From Gibbula magus (Eukaryota; Mollusca; Gastropoda; Trochida; Trochidae), in the NCBI GenBank assembly GCA_936450465.1, contig OW388300.1, positions 52,128,551 through 52,192,550 of the forward strand: a stretch of DNA of 64,000 bases, written 5' to 3'. The position numbers were made by a program, and so were the translations under genes. The notes under the pieces were generated by a model. That model made no database searches, had not been told where the DNA came from, and was given only the letters and a program-made list of their open reading frames with translations. Each line of letters opens with the position of its first letter. The stretch's first letter is position 1. Shown here piece after piece: positions 20,191 to 29,480 of the stretch.

Positions 20191-21050
20191 AGAGTCGGTA
20201 GTGTGCAGACGTGTTTTCTGTATCTCTCCCGATTGTTTGAGCTATATAATTAACGTGTTTTGATTGTTTTCTAGACTCTTTTACTTACCTTAGTTAAGTT
20301 CCCCGCTGTCCCGTATCGTATTCATTCCCCGCGAGTGAATTCGGTGCTTCAGTCAGGGGTGTTGGTTAACACAGTGTGTTGACCTGGATTAGTGGTGCGC
20401 GGGTTGTCGATTGCTCGTGCAGCTCGTGCAGCCCGGGGGCCGGATGGTTGCTCTACCCCCTTGCGTAACAGCTTTGATTGTGCCTTCTTAGTGGCGCGTG
20501 TCGCCTGCCGTCTGCTAGACGATAGGTTTCCTTAGGCCGCTTGGACGGGTGGTCTACCCCCTCGCGTGACAGCTTGGCTGTCTTGTGCGTTAGGCCTTCT
20601 GGACGGTCGCTTGCCGCCTGCCGTCTGCCGTCTGCCGCCTACCGTCTGCTAGGCGATAGCTTTCCGTAGGCCGCTTGGACGGGTGGTCTACCCCCTCGCG
20701 TGACAGCTTGACTGCCTTGTGCGTTAGGCCGTCTGGACGGTCGCTTGCCGCCTGCCGTCTGCCGTCTGCCGCCTGCCGTCTGCTAGGCGATAGCTTTCCG
20801 TAGGCCGCTTGGACGGGTGGTCTACCCCCTCGCGTGACAGCTTTGACTGCCTTGCGCGTTAGGCCGTGCCGCCTGCCGCGTGGATCATTGGACAGGCGCT
20901 TGCCGCCTGCCGCCTGCCGCCTGCCGTCTGCGGGGCGCTAGGTTCTCGTGGGTTGGACAGACGCTTGCCGTCTGCCGTCTGCCGCCTGCCGCCTGCCGTC
21001 TTCCGACGCTTGGGCTTGGACTGTAGGCCACGCTTGCTGCCTCTCAGGTG
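20191..21050 (+). other. DIRS 5' leader with three 134-bp tandem repeats
   Basis: The leader between the terminal repeat and gag contains three GC-rich tandem copies of a 134-bp unit starting at 20521, 20655 and 20789, each opening GATAG.TTTCC.TAGGCCGCTT. Each unit ends in a run of GCCGCC/GTCTGCCG triplets, which continue to about 21000. No start codon commits to a long frame before gag. A role in RNA structure, packaging or translation is possible but unproven. Confidence 0.8.
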
Positions 21051-22820
21051 ATGGACTTAGTTCGCTGCGACTCAGCGGCCCCGTACCGGGCGTACTGCGG
21101 ACGGTGCGGGTCACGCAAGTCGGCGAGCTACGACCCTCATGTCGTCTGTCGCCTGTGCAGGAACACTTGCCCGAAAGATAACCGGTGTGTGGAGTGCGAG
21201 GATCTCTCCCCGGAGCAGCACAGGCGTTACCGCTCTTCTATCCGGAAGAACGAGTCGCAAAGCCGCTGCAAGGGCATCAGACGTCCGACCCCGGGGTCGT
21301 CTGCCGCCGCAGGCAGGCGAGAGTCGCCGGACAGGTCGGATTTGATCATATCAGAGGACGCAGGGGAGTTTGACGTTCCGTCCTCCCTGGCGTCGGACGT
21401 GGTTCGCGAGCCGCTGGGTCGGGGTTTCCCTCCGGTCGTGTCACCGCCTCGTGACTTGTCCGAGGAGCCTTCTGACTCCGGACCCCCCTCCCCCTCCCGG
21501 GAGGAGCTTCGGAAGAAGGTCAAGAAGGCAAAGAAGCGGTCCAGGTCGCCTCACCACCCGCCCTTCGACGCTAAGGCGTTTAAGGACGACGTCCTTACGT
21601 CCGTCAGGACGATGTTGGAACAATTCTCCCAGAAGGATTCTGGGGATCAAGGCGGGAAGGATCCGCCTCCGCCACCTCCTGCGGCGCTGACCACCGGGCG
21701 CGTCCGCCGTGTGACGCTGGTGTCGCCGCCTCTCTCCCCTTCAGACATGTCGGTGGCTCCCTCGCCAGGCTCGCAGTCTGGGGACATAACCGAGGGGGAT
21801 TCCCCCTCTCGCGTTCCTCCATGGTCCGCTGCAGGCGGCCTTCGAGAGGTGGAGGCACCTGATCAGGGTGAGAGGATGGCGGCCATCGCTGACTGGTGTC
21901 AGCTGACCCTACAGGAGGTGGATGAGGAGTGTAGCTTCTCGAAGCAGGCACGCTTTGAGTCCTTCTGTCAGGAGGAGGAGGTGAACCCGCGTAGCGTCCG
22001 CTTCCCACCCCACCGCCTTCTCCTAACGGCGGTGAAGGATTTTGACACTCACGTGTCGTCTGCGGCACCGGGCCGCCTTGTTCCGCCTCTGGTGATATCG
22101 GATCGTCAGAGAGCGGGGCTCCCGGTCGCCTCTTCTCCCATACCTCTTTCTCCCCCCGTCTTGGACGACGACATCAGGCGTGTGGCAGCGCCAGGAGTCG
22201 GCCATTCAGTGTCCGACGGGCACCTGTCCCACCTGGACAAGGAGGCCAGGAGCATTCTGGGCATGGCGAACTCCGTCGCCCATGCTTGTCAGGCCATGGC
22301 CGCCTTCTCCAAGGAGGCTGGGATGGAGAAAGGAGTGAACGCACTGTATCGGGGGTTCGGTTCCGTGGCAGGGAACCTAGCCCAGATTATGCTAAGTGCC
22401 TCCCGCATCTCAGCGGGGGTCACTAACCTGAGGCGGGACGGATTTCTCGCACGTACTAATCTTCCGGCGGAGATGCGCACCCGTCTCAGGAGCGCTCCAG
22501 CAGCGTCGTCGACGCTGTTCGACGGGCAGGTCGCAGAAGCTCTGCGACACCGCCAGGAGACCCAACAGCAGGAGCTGACCAACCCCTTGGCAGCGGGAGG
22601 CGGCAGGGTCTCCTCGGGGGTGACAACACCCAAGAAGCGGAAGGGTGGCACTCCGCAATCCCCCGCCGGCTCTAGGACCGGCGGGGTTTCCTTTCGGGAC
22701 GGGGGCCGGCCAGGCAAGGGCCGTGGCGGCTACAACGCCGGCCCCTCTCCAAAGAGGACATCCAACAAGTCACAGGGGGGTAAGGGACGCGCCTACGGAG
22801 GAACCAACAAGAAGAGGTGA
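21051..22820 (+). CDS. gag: DIRS Gag-like nucleocapsid protein
   Basis: This 589-residue frame opens the element; the ATG at 21051 is the first in a long frame after the leader. The N-terminus has a cysteine cluster of zinc-finger spacing (CGRC at about 16-19, CRLC at 33-36, then C40, C46, C49). It is followed by a Ser/Pro/Arg-rich acidic-basic linker (about 60-260), a helical central region (about 270-480, including LDKEARSILGMANSVAHAC) and a Gly/Lys/Arg-rich basic tail suited to RNA binding. In DIRS elements the first ORF is assigned a Gag role by position. It overlaps the pol frame by 176 bp and lies in a different frame. It probably packages element RNA. The exact boundaries of functional domains are inferred. 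Confidence 0.85.
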   Translation: MDLVRCDSAAPYRAYCGRCGSRKSASYDPHVVCRLCRNTCPKDNRCVECEDLSPEQHRRYRSSIRKNESQSRCKGIRRPTPGSSAAAGRRESPDRSDLIISEDAGEFDVPSSLASDVVREPLGRGFPPVVSPPRDLSEEPSDSGPPSPSREELRKKVKKAKKRSRSPHHPPFDAKAFKDDVLTSVRTMLEQFSQKDSGDQGGKDPPPPPPAALTTGRVRRVTLVSPPLSPSDMSVAPSPGSQSGDITEGDSPSRVPPWSAAGGLREVEAPDQGERMAAIADWCQLTLQEVDEECSFSKQARFESFCQEEEVNPRSVRFPPHRLLLTAVKDFDTHVSSAAPGRLVPPLVISDRQRAGLPVASSPIPLSPPVLDDDIRRVAAPGVGHSVSDGHLSHLDKEARSILGMANSVAHACQAMAAFSKEAGMEKGVNALYRGFGSVAGNLAQIMLSASRISAGVTNLRRDGFLARTNLPAEMRTRLRSAPAASSTLFDGQVAEALRHRQETQQQELTNPLAAGGGRVSSGVTTPKKRKGGTPQSPAGSRTGGVSFRDGGRPGKGRGGYNAGPSPKRTSNKSQGGKGRAYGGTNKKR

Positions 22821-24759
22821 CTCCTGGGCGCCCCCTCTCCTACCGCCGGCAGCGGTAGAGGTGCTAGACGGGCCCGTAGGAGGCCGTCTCTCAACTTTTG
22901 TGGCCAATTGGAGGCAGTTGGGCCTGGACGAGTACATCTGTCAGACGCTGGAGCGTGGGTTTCGTATACCCGTGCTCACCCGCCCCCCCTTGACTTGTTC
23001 GCCAGTGGAACGTCCGCTAGAGCCGGAACGGCTCGCGCGCACACTGGAACAAGTGGAGATCCTTATCACCAAGGAGGCGGTGAGCGAGCTTCCGCTCCAG
23101 GGTCTGACACCGGGGTTCTACTCTCCAGTATTCGTGAGACCGAAAAAGGACCCGAAAAAATGGCGGCTGATTCACGACTTGAAACAGTTCAACCGCTCCT
23201 ACCTCGAGCGGCCGCCATATTTTCGGCTCTTGACCGTGCTGTCCATCATGCGGTTGCTACAACCATACAGCCACATGGTGTCGTTGGACCTCCAGGACGC
23301 GTACTTGCATGTCCCAATCTACCCAGCGGATTGCAAGTACCTCCGATTCGTCCTGGCGGGCCGTCACTTCCAGTGGAATGTGTTACCCTTCGGGATTTCG
23401 ACAGCCCCTTGGCTATTCACTCGGGTGACCCAACCCATCGTCAAGTTCCTTCACAGGCACGATATCCAGTTCACGATGTACCTGGACGATGGGTTCGGGA
23501 GCCACTGCTCCCCGTCAGTTCCGTCAGTCCCCGACTTTGTGATCGCTCTGTTCAGACGCCTGGGTTGGCTTGTCAATCTGGACAAGTCGGACCTAGTGCC
23601 GACGACGTCGCTCGTCTTCCTGGGCGTCCGTCTGGACACGACGCAGGACAAGGCCTTTGTCACGGAGGAACGGATGGGCCGTTACAGGGAACTCCTAGCA
23701 GACGCGTGTCGCGGGCCTCTCTCGCTCCGACAGTGGCAACGTCTGCTAGGGTTCTTGACTTCAGCTCAGGACTTCACGAGGAGGGGGAGGCTTCACCTCC
23801 GGCCCCTCCAGATAGTACTGAACGGACACATTCGGGAGGTGTCTTGCGGCCATCACATCAGGATGCCGCAGGATCTCATTCACCACCTTCGATGGTGGCA
23901 GGACGAAAGCAACGTCTTGGCGGGGGTTCCCCTCCGGCAACCCCCCGCCGGGAGCCAGTTGTACGTGGACGCCTCTACCCAGGGGTGGGGCGCCCACCTG
24001 GGGACCGATCAGGCGTCGGGCGTGTGGTCGCTGGCGCAAGCCGGCATTCACATCAACTTCTTGGAGTTGAACGCCATACGTCTGGCAATCGAGCACTGGT
24101 CGGGTCACCTGCAGAACGAGGTGCTGTGTGTTCACACAGACAGCTCGACGGCAGCCTGGTCGATCAACAAGCAAGGATCGACCAAGGCGGGATCATTATT
24201 ACAGCTGGTGATGGAGCTGTTTCGACTGGTAGACCAACTCAACATCTCGATAAGAGCGGTGCACATCCCGGGAGCAAAGAACGTCCTTGCGGACGCTCTC
24301 TCTCGCCCGGACAAACCTCCTTCCACGGAGTGGATGTTGCACCCTCGAGTGTTCGAGGCGATCTGTCTCCAGTTCGGCAGGCCGCATGTCGACCTCTTCG
24401 CGACACGGCTCAATCACCAGCTGCCGGTATACGTATCTCCAGTACCAGACCCCCTGGCATGGGGATTAGACGCGCTCGCGTTAGGATGGGAGGGGATGGA
24501 CGCTTACGCTTTTCCCCCCCCTGCCATTCTGACCCAAGTGGTGGCAAAAGCCCAGGAGACGAGACGCTTGCGTCTGCTCCTGGTCGCACCGAAGTGGCCG
24601 GCAAGGCCGTGGTATGTCCCCCTCCGGAGACTCTGCGCTCAGGAACCAGTCCCCCTGCCAATCAGGTGGGATCTTCTCAGGAGCAACCCAAGCAGACGGG
24701 TGCACGAGAACCCTCATGTTCTCCATCTGCACGTCTGGGTTGTCTCCAAGACGGAATGA
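22645..24759 (+). CDS. pol: DIRS Pol: reverse transcriptase, RNase H, Dam-like methyltransferase
   Basis: The frame is 704 residues with an unbroken catalytic core. RT: SPVFVRPKKDPKKWRLIHDL (about 162-181), then LDLQDAYLHVPI, LPFGISTAPW, and the catalytic YLDD at 279-282. RNase H: YVDAS at 440-444 (first Asp), E474, HTDSS with D499, and ADALSR with D550. The region from 582 (VDLFATR...LPVYVSP.PDP) through YAFPPP at 621-626 and LLLVAPKWP matches the Dam-like methyltransferase-fold domain typical of DIRS elements; the usual DPPY-type motif is replaced by FPPP, so activity is doubtful. The start is uncertain: the first Met (22645) lies inside gag and conserved sequence begins only near 22850, so frameshifting or re-initiation is likely. 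Confidence 0.92.
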   Translation: MALRNPPPALGPAGFPFGTGAGQARAVAATTPAPLQRGHPTSHRGVRDAPTEEPTRRGDSWAPPLLPPAAVEVLDGPVGGRLSTFVANWRQLGLDEYICQTLERGFRIPVLTRPPLTCSPVERPLEPERLARTLEQVEILITKEAVSELPLQGLTPGFYSPVFVRPKKDPKKWRLIHDLKQFNRSYLERPPYFRLLTVLSIMRLLQPYSHMVSLDLQDAYLHVPIYPADCKYLRFVLAGRHFQWNVLPFGISTAPWLFTRVTQPIVKFLHRHDIQFTMYLDDGFGSHCSPSVPSVPDFVIALFRRLGWLVNLDKSDLVPTTSLVFLGVRLDTTQDKAFVTEERMGRYRELLADACRGPLSLRQWQRLLGFLTSAQDFTRRGRLHLRPLQIVLNGHIREVSCGHHIRMPQDLIHHLRWWQDESNVLAGVPLRQPPAGSQLYVDASTQGWGAHLGTDQASGVWSLAQAGIHINFLELNAIRLAIEHWSGHLQNEVLCVHTDSSTAAWSINKQGSTKAGSLLQLVMELFRLVDQLNISIRAVHIPGAKNVLADALSRPDKPPSTEWMLHPRVFEAICLQFGRPHVDLFATRLNHQLPVYVSPVPDPLAWGLDALALGWEGMDAYAFPPPAILTQVVAKAQETRRLRLLLVAPKWPARPWYVPLRRLCAQEPVPLPIRWDLLRSNPSRRVHENPHVLHLHVWVVSKTE

Positions 24760-25821
24760 GGAGCGCAGGATTTTCAGAGGCGGTAGCCAGCGCAGTGGCA
24801 ACCTCACAGCGGTCTTCCACGCGCAAGCTGTACGATTTCCAATGGGCTTCCTTCATGACCTTTTGCGAAGGGAAGGGGTTCGATGTGCGGTCGGTAACGG
24901 TGCCCCAGGTCGCGGATTATCTGGTACACCTACGCACAGTGAGGAAGCTTAAGGCTTCCTCCATCAACACGAACCTCGCGGCCATTATGTCCGTCCTTCG
25001 CAAAAAGGATCCCGGGTTGGATATCTCGGTCCTTAAGGAGCTCATCAGGACGTACAGGAACGTGGATGGCCGCCACAAACTGAGGCCGCCAGAGTGGGAT
25101 CTGGCGATAGTTTTGAATCACCTCAAGTCTGAGCACTATGAGCCACTGACGGACACGACGCTGCTGCGTCTCACCATTAAAACTTCCTTCTTAGTGGCGA
25201 TGGGGTCAGCGGCCAGAATATCAGAGTTGCACGCGCTGCAAGCTGATTTGCTCAGGTTTGAGGTGAGAGATGGAGGGTCAGCGACCTTGGGTCTGGCACC
25301 GGAGTTCCTGTGTAAGAACCAGGGCGCTGACGAGCGTGGACGGACCTTCACACTGCCATCAATCTCCTCGGCTATCGAGCCGACGGACGAACAAGAACGT
25401 CTCCTTTGTCCGGTTAGCACTCTACGTTGAGAAGACGCGCTCGCTGAGACAAGGGAGACGCAGGCTATTCTTGCCCCACTCCCAGACGAGCTCGAAGGAG
25501 TTGGACAAGAGGCAGCTGGGAGTTTATCTCAGGTCGGCAGTGGTGGACGCCTACAAGGCGGCCGGACTGCCGGCTCCGGCGCGGACCAATCCGCATGAGA
25601 TCAGGGCCATATCGGCGACTATGGCCCTACACAGCAACCTGTCAGTGGCGGACATCATGGCCGGCTGCTTTTGGAAGTCGGGCTTGGTGTTCGCCAACCA
25701 TTACCTGCGCGATGTCTCCACGGAGGACCTGGAGGGCGTAGCCCGTCTAGGGGCACAGGTCTTTGCCCAGCAGCGAACCACGGGTGCCCCCCCTGGCAGG
25801 GGACGCAACCATCCACGCTAA
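24756..25821 (+). pseudogene. DIRS tyrosine recombinase, one frameshift
   Basis: The ATG at 24756 overlaps the pol stop in the four bases ATGA, which suggests coupled translation. The N-terminal SAM-like, DNA-binding part (STRKLYDFQWASFMTFCEGK ... TVPQVADYLVHL) leads to the first catalytic arginine in GSAARISEL (codon 25215). The frame then stops at 25430. Homologous sequence resumes one frame over (LYVEKTRSLRQGRRRLFLPH), so an indel lies near 25405-25430. The second half holds HEIR (His 25594, Arg 25603) and the nucleophile in NHYLRD (Tyr 25702-25704). All catalytic residues survive across the two frames. Programmed frameshifting here would be unusual; mutation or a sequencing error is more likely. 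In life it would insert the circular DNA copy. Confidence 0.88.
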
Positions 25822-25862
25822 CGAGCACTCACGAGTTGAGAGCGGCTCATATTTAACCATTG

Positions 25863-25868
25863 AATAAA
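25863..25868 (+). terminator. Polyadenylation signal AATAAA of the DIRS transcript
   Basis: A canonical AATAAA lies 42 bp after the recombinase stop codon and upstream of a TTTTTTGTGGTGTTTT U/GU-rich stretch (about 25890). This fits cleavage before the internal complementary region. DIRS models, however, need a transcript that extends into the right repeat, so the site may be weak. Confidence 0.5.
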
Positions 25869-26043
25869 TTATATTGAATGGTTACACGGGTTTTTTGTGG
25901 TGTTTTAATTAGGGATCGTCGACTGCGAGAGGTCTGACAATTATCCTCATTAGAACGATCGCTCGCTAGGTCGCCGATCACCAGATCAATCTTGAGAGTT
26001 ACCGCTATGCGACGAACTCTACCCACCACCTACAGTGGTATCA

Positions 26044-26133
26044 GGCTAAGGTCACTTGTCGGAGGTTAGTAATTAAATAATAGTACGTTTTTGATTAAAC
26101 GTCATTATTTTTACTTACCGTAGACAAGTCACC
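26044..26133 (+). repeat. DIRS internal complementary region
   Basis: Bases 26044-26083 are the reverse complement of the left end of the element, and 26079-26133 are the reverse complement of the right end. They overlap at AATAG (26079-26083), the complement of the terminal CTATT. The region therefore encodes the left-right junction of the circular intermediate, as in DIRS1. Confidence 0.93.
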
Positions 26134-26192
26134 GTCGTCATGCCCGTCCCGCCTCCCCTCTTACGCATTCGTCGTTAAATTGCGACTCCTAG

Positions 26193-26334
26193 GTAATGTG
26201 AATGACAGGTCACGCCACCCAGTGGACTAGTGAGGGGCGGGTAACTCCGATTGATCTGTGTAATGATGTTTCATTACTTCTGTGGGAATGAGTCGATTAC
26301 ATGTTATATGGCTATAAGGCTAAGGTCACTTGTC
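26193..26334 (-). repeat. DIRS right inverted terminal repeat
   Basis: The complement of 20049-20190. The outer extension 26335-26378 (TACGGTAAGTAAAAATAATG ... CTATT) is specific to this end and is complemented by 26079-26122 in the internal region. Confidence 0.93.
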
Positions 26335-26378
26335 TACGGTAAGTAAAAATAATGACGTTTAATCAAAAACGTACTATT

Positions 26379-27179
26379 TATTACATATGTGTTTCATGTT
26401 GAAATTGACAGATTTAAACGGCAACGGTTTAAATGATATTAAACATTACAACTTAAATGTTTTCTGACAGCGAATTTCATACAGAAACAAAATAATAGTA
26501 TTAGTTTATGATTGCGTTTGAAGAACCATCAATACGATCATCGACTGAGTGTTTACAATTCACAATCTGTTACTGTACATGGCAATTGAAGTTTCATTAC
26601 TGCCTTCCTAATGTAACATGTTATATTATAATTGTGCGTTAGCTCTATAAGAACATTTGAATGTGTCTAAGTATTAACCCATCCCTAATAGTCTGGTAGA
26701 AGTGGTATTGTTGCAATACACAAACACTTAAGTGAAGGTCGGTTAATTAGTTTATGGTTATCCCCGTCCCCTGTATACATACGCGCATTCCCGGCCACTG
26801 AAGAGTGACGCAATCTGCTTCAAGCACGTTATGTAATACAGAGCACATATCATCGAAGACCGTTATAAATCATTGAATTGTCGCAATAAATTAATTAATA
26901 TATCCATGCTTTTTCTTTGAATGTGTTTATATCGAATGAAATGTGATGTTTGTTCAATATTCAAGTATGCAGATGATGCACATGAGAAGTCTATCACTAG
27001 TTAATAGTTTTCGAAGGCTATGAAAATATTTTGTTATGTGTTCGGTCTCACATGGAGTGTACCACCATCAGCCTAGTTATTTCCATGAGTTTGAAATATT
27101 TGAAACATTAACCCTTTGATGTTCAATTGAAAGTTTTCAACCTTTTAGAAAAGCTAAGACATCACACATAGGGATTTAG
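26379..27179. other. Unique AT-rich stretch, nothing recognised
   Basis: No gene or repeat could be supported to the right of the DIRS insertion. Confidence 0.5.
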
Positions 27180-27730
27180 TTAAGAAATAGATTTCATAAT
27201 GTGTTTGTTCACTGGCTTATACTACAGTTCACGGCATTTATACTACAATTTAACTTCAACTTTCAAACCGTTTATAAGCCAGTGAACAAACACATTATGA
27301 AATCTATTTCTTATAAATTCAAACTGTTTTAATATAAAAAAATCTCTGCAAAAAGTGTACAGTGCATGATAAAACAAATGTTAAATATTTATACTTATGT
27401 GTCACCACGCGCAAAACGGAGTACACAGGAAATATGATTTAAGTATTTATTTTTTGGTTCTAATATGCTGGTTTAATCAAACTTTCAAATCAAACTACAA
27501 TTAGAATTCACGTTGTAAGGTTTTAAAAAGTTTAATCAAGAAAAAAAGCATGTGATAGCAGTGTAATAATTGTGCAATGATACAGTGATAAAGTAGTACC
27601 GCAGGTTATTTTTTGTAAATGTCAAGTTATGAAGGTTATCCTTTTCAGCTGTCAGTCTTGTGTTTATGAGAATGTATATACCCGTCACATGGCCTTGTTT
27701 AATCCAATCAGCAGAGAGCATATCGCTTAA
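27180..27730 (-). mobile_element. TTAA-flanked 543-bp non-autonomous element, copy 1
   Basis: The interior 27184-27726 lies between TTAA tetranucleotides (27180-27183, 27727-27730). A reverse-complement copy lies at 50919-51464, also between TTAA. Terminal inverted similarity is weak (GAAATAGAT versus GCGATATGC). At the left end of this copy only, 40-bp inverted arms (27182-27222 and 27271-27313, GTGTTTGTTCACTGGCTTATA) form a subterminal hairpin. There is no transposase; TTAA specificity suggests piggyBac-type mobilisation. The 61-residue frame inside it is not a gene. Confidence 0.7.
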
Positions 27731-28340
27731 ATCTCAAAGTCTGATTTTATAAACATTTTACCTTCATTCTATATAAGGCTATGTTTTATCCTGTCAAATA
27801 GCCTCCATATAAAACCCATAGCTACAACGGTTCATAATATGTTAAATATATTATTAGTAATAATATATAATAATTTATTACCAACTACAGTTATTTTACA
27901 TGAATGAGCCTAGGTGTACATGTACATTTCATACTGTCTCACTTGGTTATTGATATTATCCTATGGTATTTCTTTTGAAATGTGTGTTTATTCTTATGTA
28001 TACTATGTAAATAATCTTCATCTTTGTGGAAATGGTGTTTTAATGGCATTGTCACAGACGTCTACACGCTCACGTATAAGTGTGAATACTTATCAATACG
28101 AAACATATGTAATGAATAAATAGTGTGCATAACGTTTTCAAATTTGCTTATATTTCATAATCGTGCGCTCACAATTGTTCAAAAGTATGATCTATTTACA
28201 CGCTGATTTTCATATTATACTGCAGTGAACACGAATCTTGTGACCTTTCATGTTTGTTATAATTAAATAACTATAATATTAGATTGACGATATAAACACC
28301 AAAGAATTTAAACATCAGCGTTTATTTACGCAGTATCATG
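27731..28340. other. Unique AT-rich stretch, nothing recognised
   Basis: Only chance frames occur (such as 27914-28123). No structured element was seen. Confidence 0.5.
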
Positions 28341-28349
28341 AAGTTAGAG

Positions 28350-28740
28350 ACGCTCCACGACAGTGCTTTCAATACCCTGCTAATCACGCCTGTGCAAGTA
28401 TCATCAATACCTGAGTATGACAAGTGGTTCCCAATGACCGGAAACTGTCTAGTCTTGTACAACAGCTCCGGTGACTTAATTCCTTGTATATGTCTACGTA
28501 TATTGCAATAGATTGCGACACTGATGTACACACTCGTGTCTCTTATGTAGCTCTGTTGCGGCGTCTGCGGTTGTGTTTTATCAGCTCATGCAAAAGACCA
28601 TATACCATAACCAGTTCATATACGTATTGACAAAAGTGTGACCGAACGTGATTTACTCAAGCTTATTGTTCCGCTCTACTGATCTAGTGGATTCAGGACA
28701 ATGTTTCCGATGGCCTCACCAAAGTTGAAAACACTATAAT
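28350..28740. repeat. Diverged duplication, copy 1 (partner 30440-30790)
   Basis: Ordered blocks are shared with 30440-30790: CAATACCTG, GGAAACTGTCT.GTC, TGTGTTTTATC and AACCAGTTCAT or ATCCAGTTCAT. The match resumes after insertions with ATAATTnAGTATGGAAATGTATT (29068 and 30808) and TTATGTAGGCTC (29929 and 30910). It is non-coding and strongly diverged. Confidence 0.5.
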
Positions 28741-28929
28741 AAGGGTATAATACTATAATACTAGATATACTTACATAATGAATAATACCGAGTGCCAAGC
28801 CAAATTATCCACCTCAATTTATAAGATGTGCCAACGCAGAATTAATTCTATTTAGCAAATGTGATATTTTACCCATTTTATTTTAGCAACCAGTATGTAT
28901 GTATATGTAACTTTTAAAATATATATGTT

Positions 28930-29067
28930 TTACTGATTTTAATGATTTATAGTGTCTCATAGGTCGATCACGGCCCGGCAGTTTTACTAAATGTATTTTA
29001 TATGTATTTATTGTTTTATTGTAAACTGCGTGACACTTTAATAAACTATTTCTCTCTCTCTCTCTAT
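28930..29067 (+). repeat. LINE/SINE 3' end with (TC)n tail
   Basis: The order GTGTCTCATAGG, GCGTGACACTTTAATAAACTATT, (TC)8 matches the minus-strand tail at 2245-2400. It interrupts the 28350/30440 duplication and so inserted after it. Confidence 0.55.
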
Positions 29068-29204
29068 AATAATTGAGTATGGAAATGTATTTCAAAATGT
29101 TTTTACTTTGGTATTTTAGTTTGTTTAGTCTTTCGGGTGTTTAGTATAGTTTTCAATACCCCTTCAAACATAAGAAATACTTGCCATTTCGATAGTGAAG
29201 AAAT

Positions 29205-29480
29205 ATAACATGGTTATATTTGGGATAACACTACCTTCAATAGTACAAATTCTTGTACTTTTTCGGGCCGAGTCCCTTGCGGGAATCGAACCCACGCCCT
29301 GTGAGTAAGGCAGCTATCGCCAGCAGCTTACCACACGACCATTTCGCATCGAAAGTCAATGCTGGCGATAGTTGCCTTACTCTGAGGGCGTGGGTTCGAA
29401 TCCCGCATGGGACTCGGCCCGAAAAAGTACAACAATTTGTACTATTGAAGATAGTGTTATCCCAAATATAACCATGTTAT
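29205..29480. repeat. 276-bp palindrome of a tRNA-related SINE
   Basis: Arms 29205-29324 and 29361-29480 (120 bp each) are inverted copies with about 7 mismatches around a 36-bp loop. Both arms carry the tRNA-like segment GGGCGTGGGTTCGA.TCCCGC (B box). On the minus strand the loop supplies an A-box-like GGTCGTGTGGTAAG in tRNA order, so only that strand has a complete tRNA-type promoter. It is probably a head-to-head SINE or a foldback derived from one. The 72-residue frame at 29253-29471 runs through it and is not a gene. A functional tRNA is unlikely because no acceptor stem pairs. Confidence 0.8.

Larger units (their letters stand above)
20026..26378 (+). mobile_element. Complete DIRS-type tyrosine-recombinase retrotransposon
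   Basis: The 6,353-bp element carries gag, pol (RT, RNase H, methyltransferase-like) and tyrosine recombinase in the DIRS order. It is GC-rich inside AT-rich flanks. Both termini begin or end with CTATT (20026-20030, 26374-26378). Inverted terminal repeats, unequal end extensions and an internal complementary region fit the DIRS1 replication scheme, in which the internal region templates closure of a circular DNA that the recombinase then inserts without target duplication; none is seen here. Defects: one frameshift in the recombinase. Everything else is open, so this is a young insertion. Confidence 0.93.

Noticed and set aside
22908..24755. Long frame antiphase to pol in the DIRS element
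   Set aside because: Only its end, after 24756, matches the recombinase. The earlier part is a GC-rich shadow of pol.
29253..29471. 72-residue frame over the SINE palindrome, and a functional tRNA gene
   Set aside because: The frame is a read-through of inverted arms. The tRNA-like part has A and B boxes but no pairing acceptor stem.
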